A DNA stretch of 64,000 nucleotides from CAVRAW01 sp963716135 (GCA_963716135.1 OY970289.1:1550001-1614000); one strand, 5' to 3'; positions 34,286 through 44,523 are shown, counted from the stretch's first letter. The notes: generated by a model from the letters alone, not told the origin. Translations and numbers: made by a program.

Positions 34286-35397
34286 TCACTTCCCGGCCTC
34301 ACGCAGTCGGGGATCCGTCGCTTCCTGCAATCCTTCGCCGATTAGATTGTAAGCCAGCACGGTGAGGAAGATCGCCATGCCGGGAAACAGAATCAGCCAC
34401 CACATTTGCATGTTGGCGCGGCCTTGCGACAAGAGTTCGCCCCAACTGGGATTGGGCGGCGGCGGGCCGAACCCCAAGTAGCTCAGTCCGCTTTCGATCA
34501 AAATCGCGCCGGCGATGCCGAAGGTGATGGGCACCAAAACCGGGGCCAGCGCGTTGGGCAATATATGTCGGAAAATAATGCGCCGCGGCGAGACGCCCAG
34601 CGCCCGGGCGGACATCACGAATTCCGATTCGCGCAGCTTCAAAAATTCCGCGCGCGCCAGCCGCGCGATGCCCGTCCATTGTGTGCAGCCGATGATGGCC
34701 ATCGTGTGCCAGATTTTCGGTTTCTCCAGCAAGCTCACCAGCGCCAGGATGAGCACCAGCGTGGGAATGCACAAGACGACTTCGATGAGGCGGCTGATGG
34801 CGCTGTCGATTGGGCCGCGAAAGTATCCGGACAGCGACCCGAGAACAATGCCGATGAAGCCGGCGATGCCCATCGACACGAATCCGACCAATAGCGCGGT
34901 GCGCGTGCCGTGGATCATGATGGCGAAGACGTCGTAGCCCGTGGCGGTGGTGCCGAACAGATTAGCCCGGCTGGTGCGCCGGCATCGCCCGAGGGATTTC
35001 CCGGGCGGCCCTGCCACTCGTCGTCGCGCACGCGGCGAAACGGATCCTGGTAGATCAGCGGCCATATGGCCCAGCTCTCAGGATCTTTTTCTTTGAGGTT
35101 TTTGGGATAGATCAGGCGCACGGCGCGGCGGAGGCCGGGATTTTCCCAGTCGCTGTTGAAGTAGCCCAGCGCGGGAAAATAAATTTCGCCCTTGAATTTG
35201 CAAACCAGTGGCTTGGTGCCGACGATGGCCGGGGCGAACACGGCGATCACGCACAAAACCGTCACGAAGATCAGCGCCGAGAGGGCCAGCTTGCGGCAGC
35301 GGAAGCGCCGCCACGCTTCGGACCAGAAGCCACGCGAATACTCGACGGGTTCGACGGGCTGCAGGACGTCTTCGGGAATTACAGGGACAGTGGACAT
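34286..35397 (-). CDS. oppC: oligopeptide ABC transporter permease (OppC-like), one frame break
   Basis: Inner-membrane permease of about 370 residues. The N terminus has the OppC N-terminal helix (LALSALIFVTVLCVIAVFAP, about residues 37-56). Then comes an extended outer loop with WPLIYQDPFRRVRDDEWQGR. The frame breaks at GCGC 34976-34979; one added base restores DAGRTSRANLFGTT, the conserved segment before the transport domain. That domain has five helices, and the EAA loop is ARLARAEFLKLRESEFVMSA with ALGVSPRRIIFRHILPN. The loop of about 130 residues between helices 1 and 2 is longer than in enteric OppC. It pairs with oppB upstream. Confidence 0.9.
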
Positions 35398-35410
35398 CAG
35401 TTGGCAACAG

Positions 35411-36402
35411 CTACGAGTACGTCACGCGCGGATCGACCACCGCGTACAAAATGTCGGCCAGCAGTTGGCCGGCCAGCGTGAGGACGGAAAACAACAGCAC
35501 CAGGCCCATGATCGTGGGATAATCGAATTCGCGAATGGCTTCGAAGAACAGTCGGCCCATGCCGGGCCAGGTGAAAATTTGCTCCAGAATAATCGCCCCG
35601 CTGAGCACCAGCGGCAACGACAGGCCGAGCATGGTGACGAACGGAATCAGCGTGTTGCGGAAGGCGTGGTGCACGATCACGCGGCGCGCGAAACCCCTTT
35701 GGCCCGAGCGGTGCGGATGTAGTCTTGCCGTAGCACTTCCTGCATGTTGGCCTGAATGAAGCGCGTGTCGTAGGCCAGCGTGCCGTAGGTCATGCAGATG
35801 GTGGGCAAAAGTGCGTGGCGAAACAAATCCCAGGCTTTGCCGATCGTCGAGAGATCGTCGAAATTGCGGCCGGTCATGCCATCCAACGGCAGTTCCAACC
35901 ACGTGCCTTGCAATTTGACGGCGAAGATCATTTGCAAAAAAAGCGCGGCCACAAACGCCGGCAGCGAATAAAGCATGTACAAGCCGACGCTGAGGGTGCG
36001 CTCGTCCAGCTTGCCGCCGCGCGCCGTGGCATACAGACCGAAAGGCACCGCCAGCAGGTAGCCCAGCAACAGCGACGTGCCGGACAAAAGCAGCGTGGGG
36101 CCGACGCGCTCGCCGATCACCTGCGTCACCGGTTGATAGCGCGAGAAGCTGTTGCCCAAGTTGAATTGCAGCACGTTGGCCAACCAGCCGACGTAGGCCA
36201 CGGGCCAGGGTTTATCGAGGCCGTAGATTTCGCGGATCCGCTCGAGATCCTGCGGGCGGAATTTTTTCGAAGGGTCCATCCGCTCCATGCGCGCCAAAAG
36301 CGGGTCGCCGGGCATGCTGCGCACCAAGCCGTATACCAGAAACGTGACCAGCCAGAGCGTCAACACGCCCAAGAGCAAGCGGCGGACAAGATAATTCCAC
36401 AT
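35411..36402 (-). CDS. oppB: oligopeptide ABC transporter permease (OppB-like), one frame break
   Basis: Inner-membrane permease, 330 residues after rejoining, six helices. It starts MWNYLVRRLLLGVLTLWLVT and has the OppB loop RSMPGDPLLARMERM. The EAA segment is DYIRTARAKGVSRRRVIVHH. The frame breaks inside it at GCGCGC 35684-35689; one added base joins AKGVSR to RRVIVHHAFRNTLIPFVT. The C terminus has IFTWPGMGRLFFEAI. It lies between the binding-protein gene and oppC (13-base gap). Confidence 0.9.
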
Positions 36403-36459
36403 GGGCGGGCGAAACCGATAGCGAATTTGTACTTGCGGACGAAGTCACCCTCGCCCCGG

Positions 36460-36481
36460 CCCTCTCCCTCGAGGGAGAGGG
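36460..36481. repeat. 22-base perfect palindrome between binding protein and oppB
   Basis: CCCTCTCCCTC and its exact complement form a perfect palindrome just behind the binding-protein stop (36487). Such CCCTCTCCCTCGAGGGAGAGGG elements recur between genes in many bacterial genomes, so it is probably a dispersed hairpin repeat. In the transcript it could stabilise the 3' end of the first cistron. Confidence 0.6.
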
Positions 36482-36486
36482 AGCTT

Positions 36487-38520
36487 TCAGTCCGCAACTT
36501 TCCAAAAGCTGCCGAAGCCGGGGCCGTAATCGAACGGACCGCGGGGGCTGAACTTGTAACCGCGCAGGTGCTTGTTGAAGCCGAAAAAGCTATCGCGCCA
36601 GAACAGAAACGTGCAAGGCTGATCGTGGTAGATGATTTCGTCGATTTTTCCGTAGATGGCCGCGCGCTTTTCGTGATCGAGCTCTTTGCGGCCTTCCACA
36701 TAGAGCTTGTCGACTTCGGGATTGGAGTACTGCAGGAAGTTGCGGCCGTCGTGTATGGCGTTGGTCGACCAAACGTTTTCCGAGGTGTCGGGATCGGCCC
36801 CCACGCCCCAGCCGCCGCATTCGGCCTGAAATTCCTTTTTCAGCAGGCGCTCCAACATGCGGGTGGATTCCATCGGCTTGATGTTGCAGACGACGCCGAT
36901 TTGCTCGAGGTTGAATTTCAGAAGCTCGCACCAATGGATGCGCTCGGGGTCTTGCCGTACCAGGATGTCGAATTCGAATTTGACTTTTCGGCCATTGATC
37001 TCTTTGTCGCGCACTCCATCGCCGTCGCTGTCGGTCCAGCCGGCTTCGTCGAGCAAGGCGGCGGCCTTGTCGAGATCTTGATGATACGGCTTTAGCGGCG
37101 TCTTCGGCGCGTACCAGGCAGCCGGATGATCGGGGCTGGTGCACTGCTCGCACAGGCCGTGCAGCAGCTTGTCCAAAAATTCGCGGTAGTCGAAGGCGTA
37201 CGACATGGCCTCGCGGACGCGGCGATCTTGGAAAAACGGCGCCGCGGGAGAATTGTTGTTCCAGCCGAAATAGAAATAGGTCCATTCTACGCCGAACACT
37301 TTGGTGTTCTTGTCGTAGAAATCGCTGCCATCGGTTTGGCTGGCCCATTGCTCCTGGTGAATTTCGTATTCGTCCAGTCGGCCCGATTTCAACGCCAACA
37401 GTGCGGTGTTGGGATCTTCGACGATGCGGAACTGAACCTCTTCGAAAAACGGCTTTTCGCGCACTTGCTTGCCACCCTGCATGTACCAATCCTCGCGGCG
37501 CTTGAAAACGATTTCCTGGTTCCTCGTGCGGCTAGTCATGCTGTACGCGTTGCCGGAAACGGGGTTGAGCTCGGTCTCTTGATACTCGGGCGTTTGCAGC
37601 AATTCCTCAAAGCTCATCTTGTCGAGCTTCTCGTACAGCGGCTTGAAGATGTGCTCGGGGATGATGGGGAAGTTGACGTTCCACACGTTGGTGGCCAGCG
37701 ATTCTTTGTGAAAGTAGACGACGGTGTAATCGTCGTAGGCCACCACGCCGCGCAGCTTGTCGGTGCCCGAGCGCACCGCCGGCACCGGAATCTTGGGATT
37801 CATAATCGCGTGATAGGAAAACTCCACGTCGTGGGCCGTGATGGGCTTGCCGTCGGACCAGGTCAGGTCGCGACGCATGGTCACTTTGTCGTAAAGACGA
37901 TCTTTGCTGGTTTGCCAGCGGAGCGTGGAATCGCTGTCGGCGAACGGTTCCAGATTCCAATCGAAGTTGAACAACCCAAAGTTGTACAGTGTGCCCACGC
38001 GAGCTTCCTCGATCGTGTCGGACATGATCGGATTGGGGCTTTTAATGTCGCCGGGCAGGTAGCGCGTGATGCTGGCGTTCCAAGCGGGCTGTTGCTCCGT
38101 TTCGGGGAGACGGCCCAGCACGCTGAGGATTTTGGCGTTGTCTTCCGGGCCGTTATTTTTCAGCGCAAGCGCGTCGGCGACGCTGACCAGCGGTTTCGTC
38201 TTGGCCAAATCCTCGCGAAGATGTTTCAGCGCATCGAGAACCGGCCGATCTTCCCACTCGGCGGTCTTATCCAGCTCTTCCAGAGTAGGTGGATTGAACG
38301 GCTCGGCCGGCGGTTGCTCTACGGCGGAGGGCTCAGCCTGTTGCGTCGCGGAAGCGGAGGATTCGGGCGGAGTCGTGGAGCTAGCATCGGCGGCGGACGC
38401 AGCGGGTGATTGCTTTACGGCCGGCGGAGGCGCTTCGGCCCCTTGATGCGACCAACAACCCGACGCTGCCAGCAAAAATATTGCGAATCCAAGACAGCAC
38501 AGTTGGCGTCGATCCGTCAT
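36487..38520 (-). CDS. oligopeptide ABC transporter substrate-binding lipoprotein
   Basis: A 677-residue extracytoplasmic solute-binding protein of the SBP_bac_5 family. It has a lipoprotein signal, MTDRRQLCCLGFAIFLLAAS then GC with lipobox LAASGC (Cys22), followed by a Pro/Ala/Ser-rich linker to about residue 75. The binding domain includes TMRRDLTWSDGKPITAHDVE, AMSYAFDYREFLDKLLHGL and AALLDEAGWTDSDGDGVRDK, all family landmarks. It is larger than the usual 540 residues because of the linker and an added N-terminal segment. A GGGAGGAA site precedes the ATG at 38520. It is the first gene of the operon with oppB, oppC, oppD and oppF. Confidence 0.9.
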   Translation of the reverse strand: MTDRRQLCCLGFAIFLLAASGCWSHQGAEAPPPAVKQSPAASAADASSTTPPESSASATQQAEPSAVEQPPAEPFNPPTLEELDKTAEWEDRPVLDALKHLREDLAKTKPLVSVADALALKNNGPEDNAKILSVLGRLPETEQQPAWNASITRYLPGDIKSPNPIMSDTIEEARVGTLYNFGLFNFDWNLEPFADSDSTLRWQTSKDRLYDKVTMRRDLTWSDGKPITAHDVEFSYHAIMNPKIPVPAVRSGTDKLRGVVAYDDYTVVYFHKESLATNVWNVNFPIIPEHIFKPLYEKLDKMSFEELLQTPEYQETELNPVSGNAYSMTSRTRNQEIVFKRREDWYMQGGKQVREKPFFEEVQFRIVEDPNTALLALKSGRLDEYEIHQEQWASQTDGSDFYDKNTKVFGVEWTYFYFGWNNNSPAAPFFQDRRVREAMSYAFDYREFLDKLLHGLCEQCTSPDHPAAWYAPKTPLKPYHQDLDKAAALLDEAGWTDSDGDGVRDKEINGRKVKFEFDILVRQDPERIHWCELLKFNLEQIGVVCNIKPMESTRMLERLLKKEFQAECGGWGVGADPDTSENVWSTNAIHDGRNFLQYSNPEVDKLYVEGRKELDHEKRAAIYGKIDEIIYHDQPCTFLFWRDSFFGFNKHLRGYKFSPRGPFDYGPGFGSFWKVAD

Positions 38521-38758
38521 CGCGCTACGTTCCTCCCTGCAAGAAGGGGCGTCCGGAGGTCGTTTACCACCGGCTACTACCCGTTGAATGACTGCAATCC
38601 GATTGGCAGCAAGCCCATGCTAAACCTTGGCTTTGCGACTGGTCAAGCGCGGCTAGCTAGCAGACCAAGCCGTGTTGCCCGCTTTGGCGAAAGCCGGTAC
38701 CCTTGCTCGGTTTGCATGATTTGAAGGCGACCGCTGGGACGCGGACTAAGGAACTGCT

Positions 38759-41700
38759 ATGCACGGCTTGCGCATGGATGCGTGGTGTTGGGCGGCGGCC
38801 TATCTGGCTGCGACTGCTCCTTCCGCTAGCTATTGGAATTTTCGGGGCCCTGCGGTGCGGCCACGCGCAGGACATGCAATGGATTTGGTCCCCGCGCAGC
38901 CGCAGGAAAAAAAGGTTCCCGCCGGCGCCGTCTATTTCCGCAAGTCGTTCCCCATGAACCAGGTGGAAAGCGGCGAGGTGCAGATTAGCTGCGACAACGC
39001 TTACGAGTTGTATGTGAACGGCCGCAAAGCCGGCGAAGGCAGCGACTGGCACACGTTGGATTCGCACGACATCACCAAGTATCTCACGCCGGGCCGCAAC
39101 ACGGTGGCCATCAAAGCCATCGTCAAGCAGGAAGGCAAAGCGGGGCTGGTGGCGCGCGTGGTGGTAAAGGAAATCGGCGGCACGTATGTGGCCTACGAAA
39201 GCGACAACACTTGGCGCACCAGCCTGCAAGAATTCCCGCAGTGGACCAAGCACTTTTTCAACGACGCTCAGTGGCTGCCGGCGCGAACGATCGGTCCGTT
39301 TGGAAACACTCCGCCGTGGTTGGATGAAGTGCACGCGGCGGGCGGGGCGCCGGCGGGGCGATTCGAGACGCTGCCGGAATTCCGCGTCGAGACGGTTGTG
39401 CCGCCCAAAGAAACCGGCTCGCTTTTGGCGATGACGTTCAATGAATTCGGCGAGATTCTGGCCGCGCGCGAAGGAGGCGGCATCTTGCGCATCTTCGATT
39501 CGCAGCACGACGGCAAGTACGACAAAGTCGAACCCTTTGCCGATCAGATCACCAACGTGCAAGGAATCTTGAGTTTGAATGGGCGCGTTTTCGCCACCGG
39601 CAAAGGCCCCGACGGGTTGGGCCTGTACTGCTTGGAAGCGACCTCGTCGGAAACTCGCGCCGACAAAGTGACCACGCTCTTGAAATTCACCGGCGAGGCG
39701 GCCGAGCACGGTTGCCACGCGGTGGCGCTCGGCCCCGACGGGCTCTTGTACGTGGTGCTGGGAAATCACACGCAATTGGCCAAAGAGCCGGCGGCGACCA
39801 GTCCTTATCATCACCCCTACGAAGGGGACTTGGTGAAAAAGTATGAAGATCCGCACGGCGAGGCGGTGGGGATCAAGGCGCCTTGCGGCACGATCGTGCG
39901 CACCGACGTGAACGGCAGCTTCGCGGAAATCTTCGCCGGCGGATTGCGCAACTGCTACGACATGACGTTCAACCGCGCGGGCGAGTTGTTCACCTGGGAT
40001 TCCGACATGGAGTGGGACGTGGGGCTGCCATGGTATCGACCCACGCGGCTGGTGCATGCCACTCCCGGCGCCGAGTTCGGCTCGCGCAGCGGTTGGAGCG
40101 TTTGGCCCGACTATTATTTCGACGGCATGCCGACGCTATTGGATACCGGTCGCGGTTCGCCCACGGGCATGGTGGCGTACAACCACGTGATGTTTCCCAA
40201 GCGGTATCACGACGCCTTGTTCATGGGAGATTGGTCGCGCGGTCGCATTCTGGCGATCCGAATGAAGCAGCAAGGCGGCGCGTACAAAGCGGAATCGGAA
40301 ACGTTCGCCACCGGCAAACCGTTGAACGTGACCAATTTGACCGTGGGCCCCGATGGCGCGCTGTACTTCTGCACGGGCGGGCGCGATTCCGAGGGAGGAA
40401 TCTACCGCATCGTGTGGCAGGGCAAGGTGCCGCCGGAATACACGGACTTTGGCGAAGGCATCAAGCAAGCGATTCGGCAGCCGCAGCTCAATAGCGCTTT
40501 TGCTCGACAGAAGATTGCCGCGGTCAAGCAGCAGTTGGGCGATTCGTGGGACAAAGAAATTGTGAAATGGGCGGACAACCCGGCCTCCGACAGTGTGGAT
40601 CGCTGCCGGGCGCTGGATTTGATGCAATTGTTCGGCCCGTTTCCAAGCGGCGCGCAGTTGGCGCGGCTGGGAGGCGATCCGGATGCGCAGGTCCGCGCGA
40701 AAGCAGCCTACTTGATGGGGCTGCATCCGGAAGATGCGACGCGCCGCACGTTGGTGAAAATGCTGCAAGATCCCGATCTGCGCGTGCAACGCGTCGTTTG
40801 TGAATCGCTGGTGCGTGCCGGCGGTAAGCCGACGTTTCAAGAGCTTTCGCCGCTGGTGTCCGCCGACAGCCGATCGGTGTCGTATGCCGCCACGCGGCTG
40901 TTGGAAACGTTGCCGCGGGAGGACTATCGCGCGGCGATTCTGAAGACCAAGAACACTCGGTTGTTTTTGCAAGGTTCGCTGGCGCTGGTGCAGATGGATC
41001 CCGACCATGAAACGTGCAAGGCGATCGTGGAGCGCTGCGGGGTCGTGATGAAGGGGTTTGTCTCCGATCCGGATTTCATCGACTTGCTGCGCTTGATGCA
41101 GTTGGCGCTGGGACGCGGCGGCATCGAGCGGAAGGATATTCCCGAGTTGGCGGAGAAAATCGTGTTGGAGTATCCGACGCGCAACCCGCAAATGAATCGC
41201 GAATTGGTGCGATTGGTGGCGTATCTGCAGGGCATCTCGGCCGGACCACGGCTGATGGAGCAACTGACGACCGACATCCCCTCGGCCGACAAGCTGCAGG
41301 CGGCGCTGTATGCGCGGTTTTTGGACGGCTGGACGACGCAGCAAAAATTGGCACTGCTGAAGTACTACGAGTCGGCGCGGACGCTGACCGGCGGGCATAG
41401 CTTTGCGGGCTACATCGACAACGTGTCGCGAGATTTTTTCGCGGGGCTCACCGCGGACGAGCGCAAATTAGTTTTGGCCGACGGCAACAAATGGCCCAGC
41501 TCGGCGCTGGCCGTGCTGGCCGGGCTGCCGGCCGAATTGCCGGAAGAAACGATCGAGCAGATCATCACGCTGGATAAGGATATCGCCGAGAACGATTCCG
41601 AAGCGGCGCGGCGGCTGGGCATCGGCGTGATCGCGGTGCTGGGGCGCAGCAAAGACGCCAAAGCCGGCGCCTATCTGCGCGAAATCTACGAAAAGTTTCC

Positions 41701-42574
41701 GGAGCGGCGCGGGCAGATCGCCATGGCGCTGACGCAAAACCCCGACGGCGACAATTGGCCCGTGCTCGTGCAATCGCTGTCGATCGTCGACGGCGTGTTT
41801 GCGCAGCAGGTGCTGGTCGCGCTGGCCGGAGTCGATCAGAAGCCCGAGAAGCCCGAGCCGTATCGGCAAGTGATTCTGCGCGGTTTGAAACTCGGCGAAG
41901 CCGGCGGCAAGAATGCCGTGAAGGTGTTGGAGAAATGGACGGGCAAGCAGCTTGGCGAACCGTCGGACAAGGTGAGCGACAAGCTGGCCGCGTGGCAGAA
42001 GTGGTTCAGCGAAACGTATCCCGATCAACCCGAAGCGAAGCTGCCGGTGGAGTCGGCCGAGAACAAATGGACCTACGATGAACTGATTGCGTACTTGAAC
42101 AGCGCCGATGGCACGCATGGCAGCGTGGAATCGGGGGCCGCCATCTTCACCAAGGCCCAGTGCGTCAATTGCCACCGATATGGCGAACGCGGCGACAGCG
42201 TCGGGCCGGATTTGACCACCGTGAGGAACCGGTTCCAGAAGAAAGAGATTTTGGAATCGATCTTGTATCCGTCGCTGGTGATCTCGGATCAGTACATTAG
42301 CAAAACGGTCGTGACGACCGATGGCCGCAATATAACCGGCTTGGCGGCGCCGCAGAGCGATGGTTCGATCGTCGTGATGCAATCCAACGGGCAGAAAATC
42401 ACGATCGAGAAAGACAAAATCGATCAGATCGTGCCGAGCAAGGTTTCGGCCATGCCTGAAGGATTGCTGAATACGCTCTCGCTGGAAGACATCGCCAATT
42501 TGTTTGCGTTCTTAAACCAGCAGCCGCAGACGATGTCGATCGGCAGCAAGCCGGCAGATAGCGGCAAGCAGTAA
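38759..42574 (+). CDS. large secreted dehydrogenase-like protein with HEAT repeats and C-terminal cytochrome c domain; frame break near 5' end
   Basis: A ~1270-residue planctomycete protein. A good signal peptide (LRLLLPLAIGIFGALRCGHAQ) lies in a different frame from the rest; one added base at GCGC 38894-38897 joins it as WSPAQPQEKKVPAG. An AAGGA site favours ATG 38759, which then also needs a correction at GCGC 38770-38773; ATG 38778 (MRGVGRRPIWL) needs none there. Order of domains: galactose-binding-like module (ISCDNAYELYVNGRKAG), PQQ/sorbosone-dehydrogenase-like propeller (HGCHAVALGPDGLLYVVLGN, GGLRNCYDMTFNRAGELFTW), HEAT-like helical repeats, then a PVC-type heme domain with CVNCH (near 1128) and VGPDLTTV. 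Probably periplasmic oxidation of sugars or alcohols; the substrate is unknown. Confidence 0.82.
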   Translation: MHGLRMDAWCWAAAYLAATAPSASYWNFRGPAVRPRAGHAMDLVPAQPQEKKVPAGAVYFRKSFPMNQVESGEVQISCDNAYELYVNGRKAGEGSDWHTLDSHDITKYLTPGRNTVAIKAIVKQEGKAGLVARVVVKEIGGTYVAYESDNTWRTSLQEFPQWTKHFFNDAQWLPARTIGPFGNTPPWLDEVHAAGGAPAGRFETLPEFRVETVVPPKETGSLLAMTFNEFGEILAAREGGGILRIFDSQHDGKYDKVEPFADQITNVQGILSLNGRVFATGKGPDGLGLYCLEATSSETRADKVTTLLKFTGEAAEHGCHAVALGPDGLLYVVLGNHTQLAKEPAATSPYHHPYEGDLVKKYEDPHGEAVGIKAPCGTIVRTDVNGSFAEIFAGGLRNCYDMTFNRAGELFTWDSDMEWDVGLPWYRPTRLVHATPGAEFGSRSGWSVWPDYYFDGMPTLLDTGRGSPTGMVAYNHVMFPKRYHDALFMGDWSRGRILAIRMKQQGGAYKAESETFATGKPLNVTNLTVGPDGALYFCTGGRDSEGGIYRIVWQGKVPPEYTDFGEGIKQAIRQPQLNSAFARQKIAAVKQQLGDSWDKEIVKWADNPASDSVDRCRALDLMQLFGPFPSGAQLARLGGDPDAQVRAKAAYLMGLHPEDATRRTLVKMLQDPDLRVQRVVCESLVRAGGKPTFQELSPLVSADSRSVSYAATRLLETLPREDYRAAILKTKNTRLFLQGSLALVQMDPDHETCKAIVERCGVVMKGFVSDPDFIDLLRLMQLALGRGGIERKDIPELAEKIVLEYPTRNPQMNRELVRLVAYLQGISAGPRLMEQLTTDIPSADKLQAALYARFLDGWTTQQKLALLKYYESARTLTGGHSFAGYIDNVSRDFFAGLTADERKLVLADGNKWPSSALAVLAGLPAELPEETIEQIITLDKDIAENDSEAARRLGIGVIAVLGRSKDAKAGAYLREIYEKFPERRGQIAMALTQNPDGDNWPVLVQSLSIVDGVFAQQVLVALAGVDQKPEKPEPYRQVILRGLKLGEAGGKNAVKVLEKWTGKQLGEPSDKVSDKLAAWQKWFSETYPDQPEAKLPVESAENKWTYDELIAYLNSADGTHGSVESGAAIFTKAQCVNCHRYGERGDSVGPDLTTVRNRFQKKEILESILYPSLVISDQYISKTVVTTDGRNITGLAAPQSDGSIVVMQSNGQKITIEKDKIDQIVPSKVSAMPEGLLNTLSLEDIANLFAFLNQQPQTMSIGSKPADSGKQ

Positions 42575-42590
42575 GCGGCAGGCGGCGGGG

Positions 42591-43517
42591 CTAGTTCTTC
42601 TTATCCCCCAGCAACGCTGCCAATTGCGTTTGCAGTTGCTCCCCGCGGGCGGCGATCGACACGATTTTCCCCTTCTGATCGACCAGGAATGTGGCGGGAA
42701 TGGCGTCGATGCCGAATTCCTGCGCCAGCTTCACGCCTTCGAACCCGTGCTTCGTGGGATCGTCGTCGTAGAGCGTATCCCAGGGAAGCTTCTCTTTGTC
42801 GAGGAATTGCGTCAGCGCATCCTTATCTTCGTCGAGACTGATGCCCACCACGTCGAAGCCTTTATCGTGATATTTCTCGTAGGCTTTTTTCACGTTGGGT
42901 AGTTCGCGCATGCAGGGGCCGCACCAGGTGGCCCAAAAGTCGATGAGCACCACTTTGCCCTTGTACCTGGCCCAATCGAATTTGCCGCCGCCGAACACCG
43001 TGCCTTGAATTTTGGGAGTGGAGCCCATCAGGCCGAGGCGCTTGAGTCCGGCCGAGGCAGTTTCTTTGGCGACCATCACGAGTTGCGGCGGCTGGGCGGA
43101 GTCGGCCGACTTCTTCATGGCGTTGTAGATCACCTTGGCGGCGTCGATTGCCCCGGCCATCTCGAACACGCGGGCTGCATTCTCGGCAAGCTGGAACGCT
43201 TCGACGTCGAATTTCGCGGCCAGCGACTTGGCGATTTGATCGGCGACGGGACGGAAATCAACGTTCTTGCCAGATTCGCGAGCGTTGAACAGCTCCTCCA
43301 ACTGGGTGTAGATGGCGCGAGAAGCGTCGTCCGTGGCGCCGGCTTCGCCGGGCGCCTCGGCCTCGTGTTGCGCCGGCACCACGTCGCGCACCGTGGCAAC
43401 GCCTGTCTTGCCGCCGCCGGAGTTTTTACTTTGATCGTCCGCCGCGTGGAGCGTGGCAAGCGTAAAAGCAACGAAGCCGATCCACAGTATGAGGGCGGCA
43501 GCTTGTCTTTTGCACAT
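42591..43517 (-). CDS. TlpA-like thioredoxin-fold protein, exported
   Basis: 308 residues. N-terminal signal peptide CKRQAAALILWIGFVAFTLA with cleavage near ATLHA. A helical region (residues about 60-165) is of unknown function. The C-terminal AhpC/TSA-TlpA thioredoxin domain has VVLIDFWATWCGPCMRELPN, with redox pair CGPC near residue 201, and cis-Pro IPATFLVDQKG. It is likely a periplasmic disulfide reductase, possibly for heme-protein maturation, which would suit the neighbouring cytochrome-bearing protein (inference). ATG 43517 was chosen; upstream codons in frame lack a signal peptide. Confidence 0.88.
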   Translation of the reverse strand: MCKRQAAALILWIGFVAFTLATLHAADDQSKNSGGGKTGVATVRDVVPAQHEAEAPGEAGATDDASRAIYTQLEELFNARESGKNVDFRPVADQIAKSLAAKFDVEAFQLAENAARVFEMAGAIDAAKVIYNAMKKSADSAQPPQLVMVAKETASAGLKRLGLMGSTPKIQGTVFGGGKFDWARYKGKVVLIDFWATWCGPCMRELPNVKKAYEKYHDKGFDVVGISLDEDKDALTQFLDKEKLPWDTLYDDDPTKHGFEGVKLAQEFGIDAIPATFLVDQKGKIVSIAARGEQLQTQLAALLGDKKN

Positions 43518-43609
43518 GGAATTTCTCGCAATCGATGAAGCGTTGATCCAGCGGGTAATTGTAGGAGGAAGGCCCAGAAAAGTGTTAGAGCGAATGCCGG
43601 GCCGTGGTT

Positions 43610-44374
43610 TCACGGGTGAACGCTGCGGCCGCCGTCGACCGGCAGGCAAACGCCGGTGACGAAATCGTTCGCTAGCAGAAACACTACGGCGTCGGCCACG
43701 TGCTGCGGCGTACCCTTGCGCTTGACCAGCGTGGCGGCGATGGCGGCGGCCTGCTCCGGGGCGGGCAGATCGTCGGGCAAAAGCACCGGCCCCGGCAAAA
43801 TTGCGTTCACGCGCACCCGCGGATTGCGCGACGACAACTCCACGGCGAACATGCGCGTCAGCGTGGGAATCGCGCCCTTGGAGGGAAAATACGCGGCGTA
43901 GCCGGTGTACGGACGCGCGATCGCCCAATCGCCGATGTTCACAATCGCCCCGCCCTGCGGCTGCGCGACCATGATCTTCCCCACGTGCTGGCAGAACAAG
44001 AATGTGCCCAGCGTGTTCACTTCGAAATGCTCTCGAACGTCGGCTGCAGTGACCGCCTCCAACGACTTGGCTTTCCAGATTGCGGCGCAGTTGACCAAGG
44101 CGTCGATGCGGCCGAAACGGCGATGCACGTCGGCGACGATTTTCTTCACGGCCTCTTCGCTGCTCACGTCGCCCGCCACGGCGATCGCCGGCTTGCCCGC
44201 GGCGCTTAATTCGTCGGCCAGCGCTTGGGCTTCAGCCAGCGAACGATTCGCGTGGATGGCAAGACGATAGCCGGCCGTGGATAAAGAGCGCGCAATAACG
44301 GCTCCCACGCGCCGTCCGCCGCCGGTGACCAGCGCCACTCGATCTTCCGCCGGATTGGAGGTGTCAGATGGCAT
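43610..44374 (-). CDS. short-chain dehydrogenase, pteridine reductase-like
   Basis: A 254-residue SDR. The NADPH motif is VTGGGRRVGAVIARSLSTAG, with an Arg-Arg pair as in PTR1/FolM, then NCAA. The usual catalytic Ser is replaced by Asp in NIGDWAIARPY, and Tyr of the YFPSK motif stands exactly 13 residues after that Asp. This is the same spacing as the Asp181/Tyr194/Lys198 set of pteridine reductase 1. It may therefore reduce dihydropteridines or dihydrofolate rather than an alcohol (inference). ATG 44374 (MPSDTSNPAEDR) was chosen over the TTG at 44413. Confidence 0.8.
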   Translation of the reverse strand: MPSDTSNPAEDRVALVTGGGRRVGAVIARSLSTAGYRLAIHANRSLAEAQALADELSAAGKPAIAVAGDVSSEEAVKKIVADVHRRFGRIDALVNCAAIWKAKSLEAVTAADVREHFEVNTLGTFLFCQHVGKIMVAQPQGGAIVNIGDWAIARPYTGYAAYFPSKGAIPTLTRMFAVELSSRNPRVRVNAILPGPVLLPDDLPAPEQAAAIAATLVKRKGTPQHVADAVVFLLANDFVTGVCLPVDGGRSVHP

Positions 44375-44523
44375 GACATGCGCGGTTGTAACACGGCAAT
44401 CGGGCCGGGGCAACGCTGCCTGCGGAGCCTACAGCGACATTGCCGCGCAACTGGGTTGAACGATACTATACCTGAGGGCCGGAAATTGCCGCTGCCCAAC
44501 ATTTACCGAGGTTTCCGCCGACG

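Noticed and set aside
35815..37095. Plus-strand open frame of 426 codons across oppB and the binding-protein gene
   Set aside because: It spans two real genes with strong family motifs on the other strand and shows none itself.
37126..38409. Plus-strand open frame of 427 codons opposite the binding protein
   Set aside because: Antisense shadow; the minus strand carries a lipoprotein signal and clear SBP_bac_5 landmarks.
40136..41398. Minus-strand open frame of 420 codons opposite the heme dehydrogenase
   Set aside because: Gln/Arg/His-rich shadow without start signals or family match.
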